The notes under the pieces are model-generated. The model had not been told where the DNA came from. It saw only the letters and a list, made by a program, of their open reading frames with translations, and made no database searches. From assembly GCF_051175565.1 (NCBI RefSeq), contig NZ_CP195105.1, forward strand, positions 1,302,001 through 1,366,000: a DNA stretch of 64,000 nt, written 5' to 3'. The translations under genes and the position numbers were made by a program. Below, piece by piece: positions 35,615 to 46,078 of this stretch (within the stretch, counting starts at the first letter, position 1; the number at the start of each line of letters is the position of its first letter). The DNA is from Daejeonia sp002484105 (GTDB taxonomy: Bacteria > Bacteroidota > Bacteroidia > Flavobacteriales > Weeksellaceae).

Positions 35615-38053
35615 ATGAATTTCAACAAAATAAAATTCAAAGCACTTATTATAGCAGTTGTTATAATATCGGGAAATATCAATGCACAAACTTATCAGAA
35701 AACAGATTCGGGATTGAAGTTTTCAAATGATAATATGAATGTTGAAGTAAAATTTTATGGAGAAAATACGATTAGAATTATTAAATATCCGCTTGGAAAA
35801 TCATTTGAGAAAAATAGTTTATCGGTCATTAAACAGGAACAGAAAATTAAATTTTCAGTTTCAGAAAAAACGAATATTATTTCATTAAAAACGAATGATT
35901 TAAATATTTTTATTAATGCTAAAAATGGTGAAATAACTTACAAATCATCATCAGGAAAAGAATTGTTGAAGGAAAAAGAAAATGATTTCAAACCTTTTAA
36001 TGATGCTGGAAATCCGACTTATTCGGTGACACAGTCTTTTCAACTTGAAAAAGATGAACCCATCTACGGTTTGGGAATTTTACAGAACGGAAAAATGTCT
36101 CAGCGGAATACGGATGTAAAAATGATTCAGAATAACACTTGGGATTTTGTGCCGTTTTTCCAGTCGATTAAAGGATATGGCATATATTGGGATAATACGT
36201 CGCCAACACAATTTACAGATACACTTGAGAAAACATCATTTTCTTCCGAAGTAGGGGAAGGGGTGGATTATTATTTTATCTATGGCAAAAATGCCGATGG
36301 TGTGGTTGCGGGAATGCGAGATTTAACAGGAAATGTTCCGATGCTTCCTTTGTGGACGTATGGCTTCTGGCAGAGCAAAGAACGCTATAAAAGTCAGGAC
36401 GAAATTGTTGGCGTAGTAAAAAAATACCGTGATTTAAAAGTTCCTCTGGATGGCATCATTCAGGATTGGCAATATTGGGGAAACAACTATCAGTGGAACG
36501 CGATGGACTTCATTAGCCCAGATTTTCCTGATGGTAAAAAGATGGTGCAGGATATCCATGATATGAATGCGCATCTTTCCGTATCCATCTGGTCATCTTT
36601 CGGCCCAATGACCAATCAATACCGCGAAATGGATAAAAAAGGAATGCTATTCAATTTTCAAACATGGCCACAGTCGGGTCTTGAATCATGGCCTCCTGAT
36701 ATGAACTATCCTTCTGGCGTTCGAGTGTACGATGCGTACAATCCTGAAGCACGAGACATTTACTGGAGATATCTAAATAAAGGCATTTTCAGTCTTGGTA
36801 TCGATTCATGGTGGATGGATTCAACAGAGCCTGACCATCTCAATCAGCAGCCCGGCGATTTGGATACGAAAACCCATTTAGGTTCATTTAGAAAAGTACG
36901 AAATGCCTATCCATTAGTTGCTGTTGGTGGTGTGTACGACAATCAGCGAAAAACAACGAGTGAAAAAAGAGTTTTTATCTTAACACGATCAGCATTTGCA
37001 GGACAACAAAGATATGGATCGAATACCTGGTCTGGAGATGTGAATTCTTCATGGGAAATGTTGCGCAATCAAGTTCCTGCAGGATTGAATTTTAGCTTAA
37101 CAGGAAATCCAAATTTTAATTCTGATATTGGAGGTTTCTTTGCGGGTGTTTACAGAAGAAATGGCGGTGCTAAAAATCTTTCTTTCCAAGAATTATACGT
37201 GCGTTGGTTGCAATACGGAGCTTTCACACCGATGATGCGCTCTCACGGAACGGATGTTCCTCGGGAAATCTATCAGTTCGGAAACAAAGGAGACGTCGTG
37301 TATGATGTTATCGAAAAATTTATCAAACTTCGTTACACTTTATTGCCATACATCTATTCTACTTCTTGGGATGTTACAAAAAATAATTCGAGTTTCATGC
37401 GGGCGTTGTCGATGGATTTTCCATCAGATAAAAAAACTTGGGATATCAATAACGAATATCTATTCGGAAAATCAATTTTGGTTGCACCTGTTCTGAACGC
37501 GCAATATACTCCTGAAAAAGTAATTAAAACTGATGAAAATGAAGGTTGGAACAATGCGAACAACAAAAAAGAAGATGCACTTTCCAACGTCGATTTTACT
37601 CAAAATAAATCGGTGAAAGTCTATCTTCCTTCGGGAGCAGATTGGTTTGATTTCTGGACGAATGAGAAGCATAAAGGAGGTCAGGAAATTCAAAAATCGG
37701 TTTCACTTCAAAGTATGCCACTCTATATAAAAGCAGGCAGCATTGTTCCACTCGGTCCGGATGTTCAATACGCAACAGAGAAGAAGTGGGACAATCTTAC
37801 GCTCGCAATCTATCCTGGAGCTGATGCAGACTTTGTGCTATACGAAGACGAATTCGATAATTACAATTACGAAAAGGGATCTTACACAGAAATACCAATT
37901 CAGTGGAACGAAAAATCAAAAACACTGACGTTAGATGCCAGAAAAGGGAAATACAAAGGTATGATTGAGAAAAGAAACTTCAACCTTAACCTACCTAATG
38001 GTCAAAAGAAAATCGTATCGTATTCTGGGAAAAAAGTAAGTGTAAAATTTTAA
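35615..38053 (+). CDS. GH31 alpha-xylosidase-like glycosidase
   Basis: An 812-residue secreted GH31 enzyme. The signal peptide runs to about residue 24. The N-terminal beta-sandwich is followed by a TIM barrel with nucleophile Asp402 in SWWMDSTEP and acid/base Asp475 in WSGDVNSS. A proximal C-terminal DUF5110-type domain follows. GH31 enzymes with the WWMDxTEP motif are mostly alpha-xylosidases, which fits removal of alpha-xylose decorations. It begins a run of ten genes with gaps mostly under 40 bases, so it is likely the first cistron of a long transcript. Confidence 0.9.
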   Translation: MNFNKIKFKALIIAVVIISGNINAQTYQKTDSGLKFSNDNMNVEVKFYGENTIRIIKYPLGKSFEKNSLSVIKQEQKIKFSVSEKTNIISLKTNDLNIFINAKNGEITYKSSSGKELLKEKENDFKPFNDAGNPTYSVTQSFQLEKDEPIYGLGILQNGKMSQRNTDVKMIQNNTWDFVPFFQSIKGYGIYWDNTSPTQFTDTLEKTSFSSEVGEGVDYYFIYGKNADGVVAGMRDLTGNVPMLPLWTYGFWQSKERYKSQDEIVGVVKKYRDLKVPLDGIIQDWQYWGNNYQWNAMDFISPDFPDGKKMVQDIHDMNAHLSVSIWSSFGPMTNQYREMDKKGMLFNFQTWPQSGLESWPPDMNYPSGVRVYDAYNPEARDIYWRYLNKGIFSLGIDSWWMDSTEPDHLNQQPGDLDTKTHLGSFRKVRNAYPLVAVGGVYDNQRKTTSEKRVFILTRSAFAGQQRYGSNTWSGDVNSSWEMLRNQVPAGLNFSLTGNPNFNSDIGGFFAGVYRRNGGAKNLSFQELYVRWLQYGAFTPMMRSHGTDVPREIYQFGNKGDVVYDVIEKFIKLRYTLLPYIYSTSWDVTKNNSSFMRALSMDFPSDKKTWDINNEYLFGKSILVAPVLNAQYTPEKVIKTDENEGWNNANNKKEDALSNVDFTQNKSVKVYLPSGADWFDFWTNEKHKGGQEIQKSVSLQSMPLYIKAGSIVPLGPDVQYATEKKWDNLTLAIYPGADADFVLYEDEFDNYNYEKGSYTEIPIQWNEKSKTLTLDARKGKYKGMIEKRNFNLNLPNGQKKIVSYSGKKVSVKF

Positions 38054-38072
38054 TAACCAAAATAGTTTGATC

Positions 38073-39440
38073 ATGAGAGTTCTAAGTTTAATAGCAATGC
38101 TCGGATTTTGTCAGTTTTCTTTAGCCCAGAATCCGATAATTCAGACCAAATATACGGCAGATCCTGCACCAATGGTTTATAAAGACACGGTTTTTCTGTA
38201 CACAAGCCACGACGAAGATGATGCTTTCGGATTCAAAATGAAAGACTGGTTGCTCTATACGTCTACCGATATGGTGAATTGGACGGATCACGGTGTAGTG
38301 GCTTCTCTGAAAGAATTCAAATGGACAGATCCGGAAAACGGAGCTTGGGCGCCACAAGTTATAGAAAGAAACGGAAAATTTTATATGTATTGCCCAATGC
38401 CCGGACAAAGAGGAATCGGTGTTTTGGTGGCAGACAGTCCGTATGGTCCTTTCAAAGATCCTATAGGAAAACCTTTGGTAAAAAATTCAAGTGATGATAT
38501 TGACCCAACTGTTTTGATTGATGATGATGGGCAAGCATATCTCTATTGGGGAAACCCAAATTTATGGTATGTGAAGCTTAATGAAGATATGATTTCTGTG
38601 AATGGGGATGTAATTAAAGAACCTTCAATTGCAAAAGTAAAAGGCTCTCCCGACCCGTTTCATTATCAAGAAGGACCTTGGGCGTGGAAACGGAACGGAA
38701 ATTATTATATGGCTTACGCATCTACTTGTTGTCCGGAAGGAATCGGTTATGCAATGGCAAAATCAGCAACTGGATCCTGGGAATTCAAAGGAATGATTAT
38801 GGACAGCGACAAACGTTCCAACGGAAATCATCCCGGAATTATTGATTATAAAGGAAAATCTTACGTTTTCGGATTCAATTATAATATTAGTAAACAGACG
38901 ATGAGCAAACATTATGAGCGCCGTTCTGTTTGTGTAAGTGAAATGAAATATAATGCTGATGGAACGATCCAGAAACTTCCTTTTTGGAATCCTGATGGTG
39001 TGAAAAGAATCGAAACTCTTAATCCATACAACAGAGTAGAAGCCGAAACAATTGCTTTTAGTGAAGGTTTGAAAACAGCAAAAATGACGGAATGGGAAAG
39101 GAATAATCCGTATGATACAGGCAAGAAAATCACTGATAGAATGGTTGTTTCGTCTATTAACAATGGTGATTATATCAAAGTTCAAGGAGTAGGTTTTTCT
39201 AAAGGAACACAATCTATAGAAGTATCTGTAGCAGCTTTGTACGGTGGAAATATAGAAATTAGAACTGATTCTTTGGAAGGACAGCTTTTAGGAACTGTAA
39301 AAGTGACAGGAAAAGCGGAAGGTGATATTTTTAAAACCATTACAACTCCAGTAAAAAATATCAAAGGCATTCACGATTTGTATTTTGTTTTCAAAGGAAA
39401 TGGAGACCTTTTCTATTTTGATTGGTGGAAGTTTAATTAA
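38073..39440 (+). CDS. GH43-CBM6 arabinoxylan debranching enzyme, copy 1
   Basis: A 455-residue secreted GH43 (subfamily 29-like) enzyme with a C-terminal CBM6. The mature N-terminus begins QNPIIQTKYTADPAPMVY. Catalytic acids are Asp30, Asp144 (DIDPTVLIDDDG) and Glu200 (YQEGPW). Residues 320-455 form the CBM6 sandwich (RVEAETIAFSEG, FDWWKFN). Relatives remove single alpha-L-arabinofuranosyl groups from arabinoxylan. A TTG two codons upstream is in frame, but the ATG at 38073 is preferred. It is one of three paralogues in the same operon. Confidence 0.92.
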   Translation: MRVLSLIAMLGFCQFSLAQNPIIQTKYTADPAPMVYKDTVFLYTSHDEDDAFGFKMKDWLLYTSTDMVNWTDHGVVASLKEFKWTDPENGAWAPQVIERNGKFYMYCPMPGQRGIGVLVADSPYGPFKDPIGKPLVKNSSDDIDPTVLIDDDGQAYLYWGNPNLWYVKLNEDMISVNGDVIKEPSIAKVKGSPDPFHYQEGPWAWKRNGNYYMAYASTCCPEGIGYAMAKSATGSWEFKGMIMDSDKRSNGNHPGIIDYKGKSYVFGFNYNISKQTMSKHYERRSVCVSEMKYNADGTIQKLPFWNPDGVKRIETLNPYNRVEAETIAFSEGLKTAKMTEWERNNPYDTGKKITDRMVVSSINNGDYIKVQGVGFSKGTQSIEVSVAALYGGNIEIRTDSLEGQLLGTVKVTGKAEGDIFKTITTPVKNIKGIHDLYFVFKGNGDLFYFDWWKFN

Positions 39441-39455
39441 AATTTAAAGAAGAAA

Positions 39456-41480
39456 ATGTTGAAGCATCAATTACTTTTAATCACCGTATTATTCGCCTTA
39501 TCATCGAATATTTATAAAGCGCAATCTGTGGTTTGGCTGGATGAATTAGACTTGAGCGTTGCCACGCAAGGAAACGGAAAACCTAGCATAAATACCTCTG
39601 TTGATGGTAGAAAAATAACAATTGCAGGTGAAACATTCGACAGAGGTTTCGGAACACACGCCGAAAGTTCTTTATTAATTAATTTAAATGGAAAAGCTAA
39701 GAATTTCTCTGCATCAGTAGGATTGGATGATGAAATGAAAGGACATGATCCCGCCGTTGAATTTGAAATTTATGGAGATAATAAAAAACTTTGGTCAAGC
39801 GGAATAATGAAATTGGGTGACAAAGCAAAACCCGTAAATATTTCTTTGCAAGGAATCAAACAATTAGAATTAATTGTTACAGATGGCGGAAATGGTCCAT
39901 ATTATGACCACGCAGATTGGGCAGATGCTAAGTTTGAAATTTCAGAAGGTGCAAAATTGATAACATTTAATCCTATTTCATCAATCCCTTATATTTTAAC
40001 ACCAAAACCAAGTGATAAACCTAAAATAAATTCAGCGAGTGTTTACGGCGGTCGCCCAAATTCACCTTTTTTGTTTAGAGTTGCAGCAACAGGAGATAAA
40101 CCAATGACTTTTTCTGCAAAAAATCTTCCAGATGGTTTAACATTAGATTCTCAAACAGGAATTATCACTGGAAAAATTGGTATAAAAGGAACTTATGAAG
40201 TTGTGTTGAATGCTAAAAATGCAAAAGGTTCAGCCTCAAAAAAATTAAAGATAGAAATAGGAGGCAGAATCGCGCTTACACCAACGATGGGTTGGAACAG
40301 TTGGAACTGTTTTGGGCACGAAGTTTCTGCCGATAAAGTGAAACGTGCTGTCGATGCTTTAGTAAAATCTGGACTGGTAAATCACGGCTGGAATTATATC
40401 AATATTGATGATTCTTGGCAATATAACAGAGACGGAAAAGACACTTCTTATAATGGTAAAATGCGTGATGAGAACGGTTATATTTTAACCAATTCCAAAT
40501 TTCCAGATATGAAAACTCTTGGAGATTATATTCACGGAAATGGTCTTAAAATGGGTATTTATTCTTCGCCCGGGCCTTGGACTTGTGGTGGATGTGCTGG
40601 AAGTTATGGTTATGAAAAACAAGATGCCGAAAGCTACGCAAAATGGGGCGTTGATTATCTGAAATACGACTGGTGCAGTTACGGTGGCGTGATTGACGGT
40701 TTGCCGGATAACGACCCGAACAAAGTTCCGTCATTGGCTTTCAACGGGGGTGGTGATTTGGATAAAGGCGTAAAACCATTTAAATTGATGGGAAATCTTT
40801 TGAAAATGCAATCAAGAGATATTGTGTATAATCTTTGTCAATACGGAATGGGAGATGTCTGGAAATGGGGTGGTGAATCTGATGCCCAATCTTGGCGAAC
40901 TACCAATGATATTACAGATACTTGGGCAAGTGTAAAAAGTATTGCATTGGCTCAGGATAAAGCTGCTCCTTATGCAAAACCTGGAAATTGGAATGATCCC
41001 GATATGTTGGTGGTAGGTGTTGTAGGTTGGGGAAATCCTCATCAGAGTCGTCTGAAACCAGATGAACAATATCTGCACATTAGTCTTTGGAGCATCTTTT
41101 CTGCACCGTTGCTGATTGGTTGCGACCTCGAGAAACTGGATGATTTTACTTTAAATCTTTTAACAAACGATGAGGTAATTGCTGTAAATCAGGATGCTTT
41201 AGGAAAACAAGGCGTTTGTCTGCAGACGATTGGTGAACTTAGAATTTATGTCAAAGAACTTGAAGATGGTGGAAAAGCGGTTGCTTTTGCCAATTTCGGA
41301 AGGGAAAAAGTGAATATGTCTTACAAAGATTTCAAGAAGCTTAGGATATCCGGTCGCCAAACCGTAAGAGATATCTGGAGACAGAAGGATATTGCAAACG
41401 TCAATACATCGAATGAGGCATTATCACTGGATATTCCGGCGCACGGTGTGGCTTATTATAAGTTAAGTCCGGGTAAATAA
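39456..41480 (+). CDS. GH27 alpha-galactosidase with N-terminal NPCBM domain
   Basis: A 674-residue secreted enzyme with three parts. An NPCBM galactose-type binding domain (about 25-165) contains FDRGFGTHAESSLLINL. A putative Ig-like He_PIG domain (about 195-268) contains LPDGLTLDSQTGIITG. The GH27 barrel starts at TPTMGWNSWNCFG (about 275). The nucleophile is Asp405 in YLKYDWC and the acid/base is Asp485 in WRTTNDITDTW. It removes terminal alpha-galactose, retaining configuration. Galactose caps are known on complex cereal xylans, which would explain its presence. It lies 15 bases after the GH43 gene. Confidence 0.93.
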   Translation: MLKHQLLLITVLFALSSNIYKAQSVVWLDELDLSVATQGNGKPSINTSVDGRKITIAGETFDRGFGTHAESSLLINLNGKAKNFSASVGLDDEMKGHDPAVEFEIYGDNKKLWSSGIMKLGDKAKPVNISLQGIKQLELIVTDGGNGPYYDHADWADAKFEISEGAKLITFNPISSIPYILTPKPSDKPKINSASVYGGRPNSPFLFRVAATGDKPMTFSAKNLPDGLTLDSQTGIITGKIGIKGTYEVVLNAKNAKGSASKKLKIEIGGRIALTPTMGWNSWNCFGHEVSADKVKRAVDALVKSGLVNHGWNYINIDDSWQYNRDGKDTSYNGKMRDENGYILTNSKFPDMKTLGDYIHGNGLKMGIYSSPGPWTCGGCAGSYGYEKQDAESYAKWGVDYLKYDWCSYGGVIDGLPDNDPNKVPSLAFNGGGDLDKGVKPFKLMGNLLKMQSRDIVYNLCQYGMGDVWKWGGESDAQSWRTTNDITDTWASVKSIALAQDKAAPYAKPGNWNDPDMLVVGVVGWGNPHQSRLKPDEQYLHISLWSIFSAPLLIGCDLEKLDDFTLNLLTNDEVIAVNQDALGKQGVCLQTIGELRIYVKELEDGGKAVAFANFGREKVNMSYKDFKKLRISGRQTVRDIWRQKDIANVNTSNEALSLDIPAHGVAYYKLSPGK

Positions 41481-41515
41481 AACAGATTCGTTCAGGGGAA
41501 ATCAGAAAAATAAAA

Positions 41516-43474
41516 ATGAATACCATTAAAAATCATATCAGCATAAATATATTTTCAAAAGCAATTTTGATGATGATTTTGCTGTATTCATTTATGACCG
41601 TTTCAGCTCTGAATTTAACGGTTAAATCGCCCAACGGAAAGATTTCAGTTCATGTTTTTAATGAAAATAATTTCGATAACGGAAAATGGTCATTAAAGGT
41701 AAATTACTTTAATGATGGTAGAATTATAGAAGCTATTTCATCAATAGATTTGGGATTGATTCTTTCTGATGGTATTTCTTTTACGGATATGAAATTTCTG
41801 AAATCTTCAAAACCGTTATTAATAAAAGAAAATTATACAATGCCTCACGGGAAATCTTCCCAAAGACATAATACGGGAAATGAAGTTGTTTTTACATTCG
41901 AAAACAAAGAAAAGAAAAAACTGGATGTGATTATCCGTGTTTATAATGACGGAATTGCTTTTAGATATTCGTTGTCAGGAAAAGGAAGTTTTACAGTACA
42001 GGATGAATTGACTTCTTATTCTATCAATCAGGAAACTACTCGCTGGACAGAAAAATGGAATCCTGCGAACGAAGGGCTTTATTCTTCAATGGTTGGCGAA
42101 AAAATTCAGCAGGAAGAGTGGTGTTATCCTGCCTTGTTTCAAACAAAAGATAATAATTGCTGGTTTTTGCTTCACGAATCGGCTGTTGATGGCAGTTATT
42201 GCGGGTCTAAACTGAGCAATAAAGAGGATAAAAATAAATATAAAATCACCTTCCCAGACCCAAAAGACGGACGAGGAAAAGGAGAATCATTGCCTAAAAT
42301 TTCATTGCCCTGGAAATCGCCTTGGAGAGTGATTATCATTGGAAATCTTAATGATATTGTAGCTTCTACATTAGTTGATGATGTTGCGCCGCCTTCCGTG
42401 ATAAAAAATACGGATTGGATAAAACCGGGCGCAGTTTCCTGGAATTATTGGTCGAGTAATCACGGAACCAAAGACTTTAAAACGGTTTGCGAATTTGCAG
42501 ATTTGGCTGTTGCGATGGATTGGCCTTATACTTTACTGGATTGGGAATGGGACTCGATGGGAAATGGCGGAAACCTGGAAGATGCCTTGAAATACATTCA
42601 TTCCAAAGGAATAAAGCCTTTAATGTGGTACAACTCCGGCGGAGACCATACCTGGGTTTCTTCAACACCGAAAGACAGAATGCTAACGCACAAAAACCGC
42701 GTGGAAGAATTTACTAAGCTCAAAAAATTAGGCGTTGCAGGGGTAAAAGTCGATTTCTTTGAAAGTGAGAAGCAGGATATGATTCAATATTACCTTGATA
42801 TTCTGGAAGATGCTGCCCAATTTGAAATGATGGTTTACTTCCACGGCTGTCTGGTTCCGAGAGGTTGGGCTAGAACTTATCCAAATTTAATGACTTACGA
42901 AGCCGTTCGTGGTGCGGAATGGTACAACAACGGCCCTGAATTTACGGCAACAGCACCTGTCCATAACACCATTCTTCCTTTTACCAGAAATGCAGTCGGT
43001 TCTATGGATTATACGCCGGTCACTTTTACCAATTCTCAGTTTCCACATTTAACTTCTTATGGTCACGAGTTGGCTTTGAGCGTGGTATTTGAATCTGCAT
43101 TGCAACATTTTGCCGACCGACCGGAAGGTTATTACGAATTGCCGGATGAGCCGAAGAAATTTTTAAGAGAAGTTCCGACCAGTTGGGATGAAACACGAAT
43201 GTTACAGGGGTTTCCGGGAAAAGATGTTGTGATGGCAAGAAGGAAGAACAATGTATGGTATATTGGAGGAATCAACGGGGAAAATATTGAAAAAAACATC
43301 AACATTAAATTTGATTTCCTGGATAAAAATAAAAAATACAGGCTGAGAATAATCAAAGACGGAAAGCATGATAAACAATTTTTAACCAATGATTCTGTGA
43401 TAGAAAGTACAGATTCTGTTGACGTAAAATTGTTGAGAAGAGGCGGTTTTGTAGCAGTAATTTCTCCATTATAA
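41516..43474 (+). CDS. GH97 alpha-galactosidase-like (retaining type)
   Basis: A 652-residue secreted GH97 enzyme: N-terminal super-sandwich, TIM barrel and short C-terminal beta domain. GH97 splits into inverting alpha-glucosidases and retaining alpha-galactosidases. Here Asp413 in VAGVKVDFFES occupies the position of the retaining-type nucleophile, so alpha-galactosidase (or another retaining specificity) is favoured. The EAVRGAEW motif (462-469) holds the probable acid/base. A calcium site typical of the family is likely, but it was not mapped. Confidence 0.88.
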   Translation: MNTIKNHISINIFSKAILMMILLYSFMTVSALNLTVKSPNGKISVHVFNENNFDNGKWSLKVNYFNDGRIIEAISSIDLGLILSDGISFTDMKFLKSSKPLLIKENYTMPHGKSSQRHNTGNEVVFTFENKEKKKLDVIIRVYNDGIAFRYSLSGKGSFTVQDELTSYSINQETTRWTEKWNPANEGLYSSMVGEKIQQEEWCYPALFQTKDNNCWFLLHESAVDGSYCGSKLSNKEDKNKYKITFPDPKDGRGKGESLPKISLPWKSPWRVIIIGNLNDIVASTLVDDVAPPSVIKNTDWIKPGAVSWNYWSSNHGTKDFKTVCEFADLAVAMDWPYTLLDWEWDSMGNGGNLEDALKYIHSKGIKPLMWYNSGGDHTWVSSTPKDRMLTHKNRVEEFTKLKKLGVAGVKVDFFESEKQDMIQYYLDILEDAAQFEMMVYFHGCLVPRGWARTYPNLMTYEAVRGAEWYNNGPEFTATAPVHNTILPFTRNAVGSMDYTPVTFTNSQFPHLTSYGHELALSVVFESALQHFADRPEGYYELPDEPKKFLREVPTSWDETRMLQGFPGKDVVMARRKNNVWYIGGINGENIEKNINIKFDFLDKNKKYRLRIIKDGKHDKQFLTNDSVIESTDSVDVKLLRRGGFVAVISPL

Positions 43475-43481
43475 AAATTTA

Positions 43482-46067
43482 ATGATGAGATTTAAAATAA
43501 TAACATATTGGCTCACTGTTCTTCCCATTTTAATTTTTGGGCAGCACTACGTATCCTACAGCAAAAATGCTGAAGAGGTTTCTGTGAAACTTTCTGACGG
43601 ATATTTAGTCTTAAGACCAATGAACGGAAATGCTGTAAGAATACAATTTATAAAAGAGATAAAACCGGAAGAAAATGAATTTGTTTTCGTCAATGAAAAT
43701 AGTTCTTCAGATTTTAAATTGGAAGAAAATGCTTCTTCTTTAAAACTAAAAACTAAAAATTATGCTGTTTTATTCAATAAAAAAACGGCTCAGCTTAGCT
43801 TTTTGAATGGCAATGGTAAAGTCTTACTTTCAGAAGCTGTAAACAGCCGAAAACTGATAGAAAGTACTGTCTCTTCACAGCCCTGTTATATTGCGGAGCA
43901 AAGTTTTATCACTGATAAAGATGAGCAACTTTTGGGATTAGGACAGTTTCAGGATGGTCATTACAATTTGAAAAATATCAGCAGGAAACTGATTCATGTC
44001 AACAGCCAGATTGCTTTGCCTTTTTTATACTCTTCAAAAGGATACGGAATTTTGTGGAATCAGTTTGGATTAACCTGGTATAATCCGGCAAACCAATCGG
44101 TTCCTTTAGAAAAAGAAGCCGTTACTAATGGTGTAGAGAGAGAAGTCACAGGTACTTCAGGAACCGTAAAAGTTTCCCAGCAACAAGCTTTGCATAAGGG
44201 TAAGATTTTAATTGAAAAATATGGAGAATATACTTTTATGCTGGATTTGGGGAATATGGATAACCGTCATTTTCTTACCATTGATGGAAAACCTGTAATC
44301 GACCAGTCCAACCTTTGGCTTCCTCCTGCGGTGAGCACTAAAGTTTTTCTTACAAAAGGAGAACATTATTTCCAGGTGGTTTGTAAAGCCACCAACACGC
44401 CTTCATTACAATATAAATTGGCGGAAGACATCACTACATTCCGTTCACCGCACAGCAAATCATTAGATTATATTTTGTTTGCAGGAAATAATGCAGATGA
44501 GGTTATTTCGTCTTACCGGGAAATCACGGGTAAAGTGCCGATGTTGCCCAAATGGGCTTTCGGATATTGGCAATGCAGAGAGCGATATACTTCTGCAGAA
44601 CACTTGGTAAAGACCGTAGAGGAATTTAGAAAGCGTAATTTGCCGGTAGATGTCATTGTTCAGGATTGGCAATATTGGGGGAAATATGGTTGGGGCGTAC
44701 CTAAATTCGATGAGCAGAACTATCCCGAACCCGAAAAATTTATTGAAAAATTGCATCAGCTTCATTCCAGATTTTCGGTATCCGTTTGGGAAAATTTAGA
44801 TAAAAAATCTGAGGTTGCAAAAGATTATAATGGTCTTTACATTCCAGATAGTCCATGGATTGATATTTTTAATCCTAAAACACAAAAAATACATTGGAAT
44901 GCCTTAAACAAAAATCTTTTTCAGAATGGAGTAGATTCCTGGTGGATGGATGCCACCGAACCGGAAAATGATGCATTGGTAGGTAAAAATACTTTTTTAG
45001 GAATCGGTGAATTTTACAGACTGACGTACCCGTTTTTCGTAAGCAAAGCAGTTTACGAAGGACAGAGAGCAACTAATCCTGATAAAAGAGTAGTTATTTT
45101 AACCAAGTCTGCATTTCCCGGGCAACAGCGGTTCGGAACCATCAATTGGTCGGGTGATATTGGCTGGGATTGGGATGCTTACAGAAGGCAAATTGTGGCC
45201 GGATTGAATTATTCCATCTCCGGAATGCCTTATTGGACAACCGATATTGGAGGATTTTTCCGTCCCGGTTCTTCCCAATATTCTGACCCGAAATATCACG
45301 ATATCTTAATGAGATGGTTTCAGTGGGGTGTTTTTAGTCCGATTTTCAGGATGCACGGTTACCAGACCGAAACAGAACCTTGGAAATATGGAGAAAAAGT
45401 GGAAAGCAATATGCGCGGTTTGATGAATCTTAGATATCAGTTATTGCCTTATATCTATTCTCAATCCTGGGAAGTTTCAAAAAATAATTCTACCATTATG
45501 AGGCCAATGATAATGGATTTTCACGAGGATAAAAAAGCTATTGAACAGTCTTATCAGTACATGTTTGGAAAATCTATACTGGTGGCTCCTGTTATCAAAC
45601 CAAATATTGAAAATTGGGAGGTTTATCTTCCTAAAGGTTATTCTTGGTATGATTTCTACACCAACAAAAAAAATAATGGAGGAAAAACTGTTTTAGCTGA
45701 TGCTTCACATAATAAGATTCCGCTTTTTATAAAATCTGGCTCAATAATACCTGTTGGTGAAGTAATGCAATATGCTTCGGAAAAATCTAATGAGGAACTT
45801 ACCATAAAAGTATATGCGGGCAATGATGGAAATTTTACACTCTATGAAGATGAAGGAGATAATTATAACTACGAAAAAGGAAAATACACGCTGATTCCTT
45901 TCAAATGGAATGATAAAGTAAGAAAATTACTGATTGATAAACGTGTAGGAACCTACACAGGACAAAACAACCACAGGATTTTTAATCTGGAAATTATAGG
46001 AATCAATAAGGAAGTTATCACCCGGAAAGTCTCTTATGAAGGGAATGAACTTACCATTCAATTTTAA
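43482..46067 (+). CDS. GH31 alpha-xylosidase with PA14 insert
   Basis: An 861-residue secreted GH31 enzyme. The catalytic nucleophile is Asp490 in SWWMDATEP and the acid/base is Asp559 in WSGDIGWD. An insertion of about 100 residues in the N-terminal sandwich (about 225-325: KYGEYTFMLDLGNMDNRHFL, KGEHYFQVVCKA) has the pattern of a PA14 domain, as described for the alpha-xylosidase Xyl31A of Cellvibrio japonicus. That enzyme acts on xyloglucan oligosaccharides. The same chemistry could serve alpha-xylosyl decorations on glucuronoarabinoxylan. It lacks the insert's counterpart in the other GH31 of this locus. The start is the first of two adjacent ATGs. Confidence 0.9.
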   Translation: MMRFKIITYWLTVLPILIFGQHYVSYSKNAEEVSVKLSDGYLVLRPMNGNAVRIQFIKEIKPEENEFVFVNENSSSDFKLEENASSLKLKTKNYAVLFNKKTAQLSFLNGNGKVLLSEAVNSRKLIESTVSSQPCYIAEQSFITDKDEQLLGLGQFQDGHYNLKNISRKLIHVNSQIALPFLYSSKGYGILWNQFGLTWYNPANQSVPLEKEAVTNGVEREVTGTSGTVKVSQQQALHKGKILIEKYGEYTFMLDLGNMDNRHFLTIDGKPVIDQSNLWLPPAVSTKVFLTKGEHYFQVVCKATNTPSLQYKLAEDITTFRSPHSKSLDYILFAGNNADEVISSYREITGKVPMLPKWAFGYWQCRERYTSAEHLVKTVEEFRKRNLPVDVIVQDWQYWGKYGWGVPKFDEQNYPEPEKFIEKLHQLHSRFSVSVWENLDKKSEVAKDYNGLYIPDSPWIDIFNPKTQKIHWNALNKNLFQNGVDSWWMDATEPENDALVGKNTFLGIGEFYRLTYPFFVSKAVYEGQRATNPDKRVVILTKSAFPGQQRFGTINWSGDIGWDWDAYRRQIVAGLNYSISGMPYWTTDIGGFFRPGSSQYSDPKYHDILMRWFQWGVFSPIFRMHGYQTETEPWKYGEKVESNMRGLMNLRYQLLPYIYSQSWEVSKNNSTIMRPMIMDFHEDKKAIEQSYQYMFGKSILVAPVIKPNIENWEVYLPKGYSWYDFYTNKKNNGGKTVLADASHNKIPLFIKSGSIIPVGEVMQYASEKSNEELTIKVYAGNDGNFTLYEDEGDNYNYEKGKYTLIPFKWNDKVRKLLIDKRVGTYTGQNNHRIFNLEIIGINKEVITRKVSYEGNELTIQF

Positions 46068-46078
46068 ATGAAAAGTAT